Source: Pedobacter sp. WC2423
GTDB taxonomy: Bacteria; Bacteroidota; Bacteroidia; Sphingobacteriales; Sphingobacteriaceae
Length of the DNA stretch: 64,000 nucleotides
NCBI RefSeq assembly: GCF_040822065.1
Contig: NZ_CP162005.1
Location: 4,526,001 to 4,590,000, forward strand
Direction of reading: 5' to 3'
Shown: in pieces, positions 1-10,000 of the stretch
Layout of the letters: each line of letters opens with the position of its first letter
Numbering within the stretch: position 1 is the first letter of the stretch
The notes under the pieces: model-generated
What the model was told of the DNA's origin: nothing
Seen by the model: the letters and a program-made list of their open reading frames with translations, nothing else
Databases searched by the model: none
Position numbers and translations under genes: made by a program

Positions 1-1010
1 AATTTCATTATTATCCAGATTGGGAATTACCTTTTAAACTCTATAATTTATACGGGCCAACAGAGGATTCTATCTGGACTACATGTTATGAATTAAAATA
101 TGACATCCAGCCTTTTGGGTATAACATAGGAAAACCTGTAGCTAATAAAAGAATCTATATTGTTGATCGTTATGATCAGCTTCAACCGTTAGGTATATAT
201 GGGCAGCTTTGCATCGCTGGAGATGGTTTGGCAAAAGGATACCTGAATAATGAAGAGCTTACAAGAGATAAATTTGTTGGGGATCCTTTTTATGCAGGTG
301 AAATTATGTATAAAACCGGAGATCTGGCAAGGTGGTTACCGGATGGGAATCTGGAATTTATAGGTAGGATAGATAATCAGGTCAAAATCAGAGGAAACAG
401 AGTTGAACTGAGTGAGATTGAAAGTCAATTGCTCAAACATAAATCTATCCTTAAAACATCGGTGCTGTTAATGAAAAAGGATAACGATGAATTTCTGGTT
501 GCTTATTATACTTCGGCACAATCTTTAGACCCTAAAGATCTAAAAGTACTTCTATCTGCAGAATTACCTGGTTATATGATTCCCGGATTTTTTATCCAAT
601 TGGATGATATTGCTTTATCAGCAAGTGGTAAAGTGGATAAAAAGGCATTACCGCTTCCTGAAATCAATTTCAATAATGATTACTTAAGGCCGGAAAATGA
701 TACACAGGAACGGTTAGTCAGAATATGGGCTGAAGTACTAAATGCTGATCCATCTAAAATAAGCGTTAATGCAAATTTCTTTGATATTGGAGGACATTCA
801 GTAAGTATGATTATGCTTAATAAAATGATTAATACTGAATTTGATACTCATATTTCTGTGGCTAAATCATTCAGGATGCCATCTATAATAAGCATCGAAG
901 CTTATCTCCATAATGGAGATTCTGAATTCAGGACTATAAACAGCAATATTGATGATGCTATAGAAGAGGCAAATAATACTTTAAACTTTTTGGAAAACAC
1001 AACTGATTAA
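1..1010 (+). CDS. Nonribosomal peptide synthetase, 3' end (A-PCP), partial
   Basis: The open frame is entered at base 3 and runs from the window edge, so the gene starts upstream. Seen: the C-terminal half of an adenylation domain with A5 (NLYGPTED), A6 (LCIAGDG), A7 (YKTGDLARW), A8 (GRIDNQVKIRG) and the A10 lysine region (ASGKVDKKAL). A peptidyl carrier domain follows, with the phosphopantetheine serine in GGHS at 798-800. The protein ends about 60 residues after the carrier, with no condensation, epimerase or thioesterase domain. Only the last pocket residues are visible (Leu, Ile, Trp at GrsA positions 322, 330 and 331), so the substrate cannot be called. The stop overlaps the next start (TAATG), so translation is probably coupled to the PKS/NRPS hybrid. 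This carrier should hand its peptide to the downstream ketosynthase. Confidence 0.93.
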   Translation, partial: FHYYPDWELPFKLYNLYGPTEDSIWTTCYELKYDIQPFGYNIGKPVANKRIYIVDRYDQLQPLGIYGQLCIAGDGLAKGYLNNEELTRDKFVGDPFYAGEIMYKTGDLARWLPDGNLEFIGRIDNQVKIRGNRVELSEIESQLLKHKSILKTSVLLMKKDNDEFLVAYYTSAQSLDPKDLKVLLSAELPGYMIPGFFIQLDDIALSASGKVDKKALPLPEINFNNDYLRPENDTQERLVRIWAEVLNADPSKISVNANFFDIGGHSVSMIMLNKMINTEFDTHISVAKSFRMPSIISIEAYLHNGDSEFRTINSNIDDAIEEANNTLNFLENTTD

Positions 1011-4000
1011 TGATGGAAAATTACACTGGTTTTGAAGTTGCAATTATTGGTATGGCTGGAAAATTTCCAGGTGCCAGTAACATTGGAGAATTTTGGACAA
1101 ACTTGAACGGAGGAGTAGAATCAATAAGTTTTTTTACCGATGAGGAACTTGAAGGAGAAGGGGAAATACTAAGCAATATTGATAATCCATCTTATGTCAA
1201 AGCACATGGGATGGTTGAAAATAAAGACTGCTTTGATAATACTTTTTTTAATTATAATGCAGACGAAGCCAAATTGATGGATCCACAAATGCGGATGTTT
1301 CATGAGTGTGTCTGGACGGCGTTAGAGGATGCTGGGTGCAATTTAAATGATGCAAATAACAGAATAGGAATGTATGTAGGTTCTTCTGCAAACCTAAACT
1401 GGGAGGTTTATTCGCAACTAGCTAATAGAGATGGGATGGTTGATAGTTTTTCAGCGTCACAATTAGGGAATATCAGGTTTCTTTCTTCCAGAATTTCTTA
1501 TGCACTAAATTTTCAGGGGGCATCTGTTTTTATCGATACAGCCTGTTCTACTTCTCTTGTTGCTATTCATCAGGCTTGCAGAGGTCTTTTGTTCTCTGAT
1601 TGTAATATCGCACTAGCCGGAGGAATTTCTCTTTCAAATAAATCCAAAAAGGGGTATCTGTATGAAGAAGGGATGATCCATTCCAAAGATGGTCATTGCC
1701 GGGCTTTTGATGCTTCGGCAAGTGGAACTGTGAATGGGGAAGGTGCTGGTGTGGTTGTGCTGAAAACACTAAAGAATGCAATTAAAGATGGTGATCATAT
1801 TTATGCTATTATAAAAGGTTCCGGTATTAATAATGACGGAAATGGTAAAGTTGGATATGCGGCACCTTCTGTTAACGGGCAGGCGGCAGCTATTATGACA
1901 GCGCAGAAATTAGCTAAGGTGCCCGCTGAGAGCATCGGTATGCTGGAAGCGCATGGTACCGGAACGAGCCTTGGAGACCCTATAGAGGTTGAAGCGCTGA
2001 ATCTTGCCTTTGGGAAAAGTGAGGTGCATTACTGTGCTTTGGGTTCAGTAAAAACTAATATTGGCCACTTGGATGTGGCAGCTGGTGTAGCGGGGCTGAT
2101 CAAGGCAGTTCTTGCGATTAAGCACCGTCAGATTCCGGCAAGTCTTCATTATGAGCAGGCGAATCCCGAGATCAATTTTAAAGAGAGTCCGTTTTATGTA
2201 AATACTGTTCTTAAGGATTGGCGGAATGACAAATATCCTTTAAGGGCTGGGGTGAGTTCTTTTGGTATCGGAGGGACTAATGCGCACCTTATTTTGGAAG
2301 AAGCTCCTGCTGTGAAAGGCTCTGGTGAAAGCCGTTCGGAACAGGTACTTGTTTTTTCAGCCAAAAGTGCGGCTGCACTGGACCGTAACCTGGAGGCATT
2401 CAGTACTTATCTGGAATCCGGAAAGGTTGCTGAACTGGCAGATGTGGCTTATACACTGGCCAGGGGACGTTCGGATTTTAGTTTCCGCAAGAGCCTGGTT
2501 TGTAGTAACCTGGAAGAACTCCAGGCAGCGCTGCTGTCTGCCAAATCAGCTAATGCAGCGGTAGTTGAAGCTGCCAGCGCTCCGGAGGTGATTTTTATGT
2601 TCTCTGGCCAGGGTAGCCAGTATGTGCAGATGTATGCTGATTTGTATACGCAGGAGCCTTATTTCAAGGAGATCGCGGACCAGTGTTTTAACCTTGTGGA
2701 GCTACAGTCCGGTGTGGATTTAAAGCCTGTATTGTTTGGTTCTGCGGCTGAGCTGATCAACCAGACACGTTATGCACAGCCTTTGTTGTTTATTGTAGAA
2801 TATGGACTGGCCCGTTTGCTGATGAGCTGGGGTATCCGTCCGGATAAAATGATCGGCCATAGTATCGGAGAATATGTTGCCGCCTGTTTGAGTGGTGTTT
2901 TTTCACTGGAAGACAGCTTATTGCTGGTTAGTAAAAGGGGCGAATTGATGCAGGGTGCACCTGTTGGTGATATGCTGAGTATCGGTATTGCTGAAGAAGA
3001 ACTGAAGGATTATCTTTCTTCGGCTCCCCAGGTTTGCCTGGCTGCGCACAACAGCAGTTCCCAGTGTGTGGTTTCGGGTAGCAGCGAGCAGATCGCTGAG
3101 TTTAAAAAGACTATTGAACTGGCTGGTTACAGCAGCCGGATTTTACATACTTCTCATGCTTTCCATTCTCATCTGATGGATGGAATACTGGATGAATTTA
3201 AGGGGGTACTGGATAAAGTAAAGATCAATAAGCCTGAACTTCCTTTTATCTCGAATGTTACGGGTGAATTTGTGCAGGCTGATGAGATTGGCCAGGCGGC
3301 CTACTGGGTATCGCACCTGCGTGAGCCTGTTCGTTTTAGCGAAGGTGCAGGCAGGTTATTGTCGGGTACGGGTGCTGCGGTTTTGATAGAGGTTGGACCG
3401 GGTAAGACACTGAGTACTTTTATCCGTAGTCATCATTTAAGAAACAGTAGTCATCAGGTGGTCTCTCTTGTGCGTGGTGCACAGGAAGAAGGCAATGATC
3501 TGAAACAATTACTAACAGGTTTTGGCAAGCTCTGGAGCCATGGAGTGAAGATAGATTGGAATGGGTTTTATAGCGGACAGGTTCGTAAAAAAGTTTCCCT
3601 GCCGACTTATAGTTTTGAGCCGGTAAGGTACCCGGTAAATGTGAATGCCCTGGAATTGTTATCGGCATTGCATCCTGCTGTGCTGAAGGAAAGCCGGAAG
3701 GCAGTTCGGGAATGGTTTTATTACCCCAGCTGGAAACTGCTTTCAATGCCTGCTTTGTCAGTAAAGGCTAAGGGCAGTGTGTTATTATTTATCGATGATG
3801 ATGGTGTTTTTGAAGGACTTTCTTCCCGTTATCTTGAGTCGGGAAGAAAAGTTATCCGGGTACGGACAGGGTTGGCTTATGCGCAGGAATCACCTTTGTC
3901 TTATCGAGTGGCTCCGGTTGAGGTAAGTGGTTACCAGGCCCTTTTTGCAAGTTTGTCAGATTATGGTCTGTTTGCAGAGCAACTTGTTCATGGCTGGGGT

Positions 4001-7000
4001 CTGGATGGAGAGCAGGAAAAGTTTTATACGGATGCTTCGGGTGACCGATATTTCTATAGTTTACTGGAGGCTGTTAAATGCTGGGCTGATCAGGGTAATG
4101 TATCCAGAGAGGTGGTTGTTTTGACCAGTGATCTGCATCCTGTTTTGGAGCAGGGGGAGATTTCGGGTGTTCAATCAATGTCACTGGGTTTACTTAAAGT
4201 GCTGGCGCAGGAATATAGCGGTTTATCGGGAAGACATATTGATATCAGTTCGTCTGAAATATCCGGCGGACTGGTATTGGACAATTTGTATAAAGAATTG
4301 CAGTCAGGAGATCGTGGTAGTGTGGTTTCACTCCGTCAGGGGCATAGATGGGGAGAGATCTTTGATTCTCTTTCCAGTGATGGAGCGCTTGATTCACCTG
4401 CTTTCAAAGCAGGAGGAACTTACCTGATTACCGGAGGGTCCGGACAGTTGGGCTCAGTATTAAATGGTTATTTGCAGAAGAATTACCAGGCGAATGTGAT
4501 TTTGCTCGGACGCAGTGCAAGTTTAAGAGAAGATCATCCTGGCCATTTGAGTGCTCAGGTATTCTATATAAGTTGTGATATTTCGGATGAGATTGCTGTT
4601 GAGGCAGCAGTAAAGATGGCTGAAGAAAGGTTTGGTAAAGTTGATGGTGTGATCCATGCGGCAGGGGTAGTTTCAGGAAGCAGCATTAATGTGGCAAATG
4701 AACTGACTGCTTCAGATTTCCAGGCACAATTTAATCCAAAAGTAAGAGGCGTCGAAGTGCTGGATGCTGTGTTTAGTTCCCGGGAGCTGGATTTCTGTAT
4801 CCTGATTTCTTCGTTATCAACAGTATTGGGCGGATTAGGATTTGGGGCTTATGGCCCGGCAAATATCTATATGGATTATTACCTGAAGTCGCAGCGTAAA
4901 TTGGGACGTTTGAGGCAATGGATGAGTGTTGATCTGGATGGACTGAGTTTCTCAGGTATTGCAGACGACTATATTAGTGGTGAAGAACTGACAAGTGTGC
5001 TGGAACATAGTCTTCATTTTTTAACGCACCCACGTTTAGTAGTTTCAGTTAAAGCACTGGATGAGCGCTATAAGCGGTGGGTATCCTCTGCACCAGATTC
5101 TTTGTTACAAGTTATTGCAGAAGAACAAGTGGGGCAGGATCGTATTTTGTCGCAAGAGTCGATGCTGGACTTATGGCAGCATATTCTGGGTAAACCGGGG
5201 ATGGATATTGATGATGATTTCTTTGAAATGGGTGGAGACTCGCTCAAAGTACTGACTTTAGTTGGCCGGATTCATAAACAGTTTAATGTGGAGATTTCGG
5301 TGAAAGAGTTTTTCAACTGGACAACAGTAAAGAAGCTGGACGAATATCTGAGTACAAAGTTAGAACTACGAAAATCAGGTACCGGCTATGTGAGCATTCC
5401 TAAGGCAGCGGAAGCGGATTACTATCCGTTAAGTTATGCGCAGAGACGTCTTTATTTCTTAAATCAGTTTGACAAGGATGCACTTGCCTATAATATGTCG
5501 CAGATTGTCAGGATAAAAGGTAAGGTTGATTATGAAAAATTTAACAGGACTTTTAGACTATTGGTTCTCCGTCATGAGAGTTTAAGGACTTATTTTGAGA
5601 TCGTTGATGGTCAGTCAGTGCAGCGGGTGGCGGAAGAAGCTGATCCTGAAATTGTTTATTTCCAGGGCGGTGATCCAGATCAGCTTATTGCAGATTTCAT
5701 CAGACCTTTTGAACTTTCCAGGGCACCTTTGATTCGTTTGGGGCTGATGGCTTTGGATACAGAGGAACATATATTAATGGTGGATATGCACCATATCATA
5801 TCTGATGGAGTTTCCAGGAATATCCTGATCAGGGATTTTATGGCTTTATACAATGAAGAGGTACTGCCAGAATTGAACCTTCAGTACAAGGACTATGCGG
5901 TATGGCAGCAAAGTGACCGACAACAGGAGGAACACCAGTTACACAAAGATTTCTGGCTAAAAGAATATGAGAATGAGGTGCTGACATTGGAGCTTCCTGC
6001 TGATTTCCCCCGTCCGCTAGTCAAACAATATGCGGGTGACCATTTAAGTTTTGAGCTGAATGAATTGGAAACATCCGGATTGAAAAAGCTGGCTGAGAAG
6101 GAAGGTGTGACCTTGTTTATGTTATTATTTGCGGTTCATAGTATATTGCTGAGCAAGTTGGGTAACCAGGAAGACATCATTATTGGAGTACCTGCAGCGG
6201 GCCGTGAGCATGCAGAACTGGAAAATATCCTAGGGATGTTTGTCAATACGCTGCCTATACGTACAAATCCTCAGGGTAATCTTACTTTCAAAGAGTTTTT
6301 AGCTGAGGTTAAACAAAAGACCCTTTCGTGTTTTGAACATCAGTCCTATCCTTTCGAAGAACTGCTCGATCAATTGGAACTTCAACGTGATGTAAGCCGT
6401 AATCCTTTGTTTGAAAGTGTTTTTTCTTTTATAAATATTGAGAGTACAACCTTGCTGATCAAAGATCTGGCATTAGAAGCTTATGAAAAAACAAGTGCGG
6501 TAGCAAAATTCGATCTTACTTTGTCAGCGTCTGAAAGTGCTGGTAAAATTAAGCTGGATTTTGAGTATTCTACTTCATTGTTTGCAAAAGAAACCATAGA
6601 AAGATTTATATCTTATTTCAGAAATATCCTTAAGATAGTTTTTACAGACACAACTATTGGCATTGGACAAGTAGATATGCTTTCCCGTGAAGAAACAGAA
6701 GTTTTAATAAATGATTTTAATCGTACGAAATTAACTTATGAAAAGGAAAAAACAATTACTAAAATATTTGAAGAAAAAGTATTGTTTAAAGGGGACTCAA
6801 TTGCATTCCGTATTGGGGATGAAAAAATAACTTATGATAAACTAAATCAAAGAAGTAATCAGCTGGCACGGCTTATTCTCCAAAAAGGAGTAGCAAAAGA
6901 AAGTATTGTAGGTGTCTTGCTTTCCAGGTCTAAGGATTTAATTATCAGTTTGATAGCTGTTTTAAAGGCTGGGTGTGCTTATGTGCCGATTGATCCTGAA

Positions 7001-10000
7001 TATCCTATCGATCGGATTAAATATATGATTGCTGATAGTGGACTCAGATTGTTGCTGACTGAAGATAAGCTGAAAAATATTCAGCATCAGTTAGCACTTG
7101 ATATTGATTGTATAGAAGTTTCATTGACAGAATCATTAAATATCGGAACGGATAATCTTGAAATGAATTTTCCATCTTCAAATCTGGCTTATTTGATTTA
7201 TACTTCCGGCTCTACAGGAAATCCGAAAGGTGTAATGATTGAACATAGAAATGTTGTGAATTTTATTTTTGGAGTGAGTCAAAAAATAAAATTCTCTGAG
7301 CATGGAACTATCCTTTCTTTAACTACCTACTCTTTTGACATTTTTGTATTGGAAACTTTTATTCCGCTTTTAAGAGGGATGGAAATAGTAATGGCAACAT
7401 CAGCTCAACAAAAAGATCCTGATTTACTGGCTGCACTTATAGAGAGGCAGCAAGTAAATATGATGCAAATTACTCCGTCCCATTTAAAGCTTCTTCTATC
7501 AAGTGTAAGGTTCCAGCAAGTTTTGCGAGTAATAAAAATTATAATGATAGGCGGTGAAGCACTCTCTGGGGAGCTATTTAATGATTTGAAAAATTATTAT
7601 AAAGGTGAAATTTATAATATGTATGGCCCTACAGAAACAACAGTTTGGTCAACAATTAAAAATCTGACTCATGCTGATCTAATAACTATCGGTTCTCCTA
7701 TAGCAAATACTGAAATAAGAATTTTAGATAAGTATGGCATGATGCTGCCTATAAATATACCTGGCGAATTATGTATAGGAGGAGATGGAGTTGGCAGAGG
7801 GTATTTTGGAAACGAAAAATTAACTAATGAAAGATTTACTGAAGATCCGATAGATAAGAGAAAGAGAATTTACCGGACAGGTGATTCTGCCAAATGGTTA
7901 GCAAATGGTGATATTGAATTTGCTGGCCGGATTGATGACCAGGTTAAGGTTAGGGGGTTCAGGATAGAACCCGGAGAGATTGTAAGCTGTTTATTAAAGC
8001 ATGATGATATATCGGAGGCTATAGTAAAAGTGATGGAAAAGAAAGGTAATAACTACTTGGTAGCTTATTATGTTTCAAAGAAGGAAATACAAAAAGAAGA
8101 TCTCCGTAATTTTCTTTTATTGAAGCTTCCTGAATATATGATGCCTGCATATTATGTACCGATAGCAGCTATACCATTAACCGATAATGGAAAAATAAAT
8201 AAAAAAGCACTTCCTCAACCTGAAATCTTGATTGAAAGAGAACATCAGGGGGCAAGAAATGAAACTGAATCAATACTTGTTGAAATTTGGTCGCAGGTAT
8301 TGGAAATAGAAGAAGAAAGGGTGAGTGTAAACAAAAGTTTTTTTGAGCTGGGAGGGAATTCTTTAAATGCGATTACAATTATTTATCGTATAGAGAAGTC
8401 TTTTGGAGTCAGGATTGCAGTTTATGAGTTTTTCCATAAGAACCTAATCATTGAAATTTCGGAGATTATTGCTTCTTTAAGGGAAAATAAGTCTACTCAA
8501 ATACTGAGTTCACCAATTAGAAGAGTGGAGGAGGCGGAATTTTATAAATTAAGCTCCCCTCAGAAAAGGGTATACTACCATCACGAATTAAATAGTGATT
8601 CTCTTGCTTATAATATGCCCCAGGTACTGGAGCTTCATGGACAAGTGGATCATATACGCCTTAAAGATGCTTTTAATAAGTTAATTATCAGAAATGAAAT
8701 TTTAAGAACCTCATTTAAGGTTTCAGCAGGCGAAATTGTGCAACGTATATCAAAACAGGTGGACTTTGATATAGAATATTTTAGCGCTCAGGATGTTTCC
8801 AAATGTATAAGCGAATTTTTCAGACCTTTTGAACTAGAATCGGCTCCGTTAATCAGGCTTGGATTAATGCAGACAGCTATTAATGTATCCATATTAATGA
8901 TAGATATGCATCACATTATTACTGATGCAACTTCTCAGCAAATATTGATAAAGGAATTTATGCAACTTTATCACAATACGGATTTGCCAGTTTTATCTCT
9001 TCAATATAAAGATTTTGCAGAATGGCAGCAAAATGAGGGCTTTCAAAATGTCTTAGTTGAGCAAAAGAGATTTTGGGCTGATGAATATAGTGATCTTCCG
9101 GCGACATTAAATTTACCATTGGACTTTTCAAGACCTTCAATCCGTGATTACAGTGGAAGATCAATAAGTTTTAAAATTTTGACAGAGCAAACTGGTGACT
9201 TAAAAAAGTTAGCGAATAAAGAACAAGTTACTATGTTTATGGTATTACTGGCTATTTACCATATTCTATTGAGTAAATTAAGTAGTCAGGAAGACATTGT
9301 GACTGGGGTTCCTGTATCTGGAAGACAGCATCCTGACATTGAAAAAATGATGGGGATGTTTGTCAATACACTTCCTATACGTAGTAAACCAAATAGTAAC
9401 CTTAGCTTCATAGAATTTCTTTCAGAGATTAAATTGACTTCTTTATCTTCTTTTGAAAATCAGTCTTATCCTTACGAAGTTTTAATAGATGAATTAAAAA
9501 TATCAAGGACGAGCGGACATAATCCATTATTTGATGTGATGTTCTCTTATAATAATATTCTTGAAACTGAACTTTCTATTCCAGGTCTTGAAATTAAATC
9601 TTATCCAAATGAACTTACTGCGACTAAGTTTGATCTTACATTGATTGCAAGTGAAGGGAAGGGTGAAATCCAATTACATCTGGACTATTCAACAGAATTA
9701 TTTAAAGAAGAAACGATACTGAGGTTCGCAGCTTATTTTAGGAATATCATAACAGCTGTTTTGTCAGATCCTTCCAAAAGAATTGCTGACATACAAATAT
9801 TGTCTGAGGTTGAACAACATGAATTATTATTTGTATTCAATGATACGACTGTTCCTTATCCTCAGAATTCCCACCTTATCTCTTTATTTGAAACTCAGGT
9901 AGCTAAGACACCTAACCAAACTGCTGTCGTTACTAACGATAAAAAATTGAGTTATCGGGAACTTCATATATTATCAAATCGTATAGGCAATTATTTAAGA

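Noticed and set aside
3420..3746. 108-residue antisense frame inside the PKS gene
   Set aside because: Shadow of the AT-KR coding sequence; no start context or motif.
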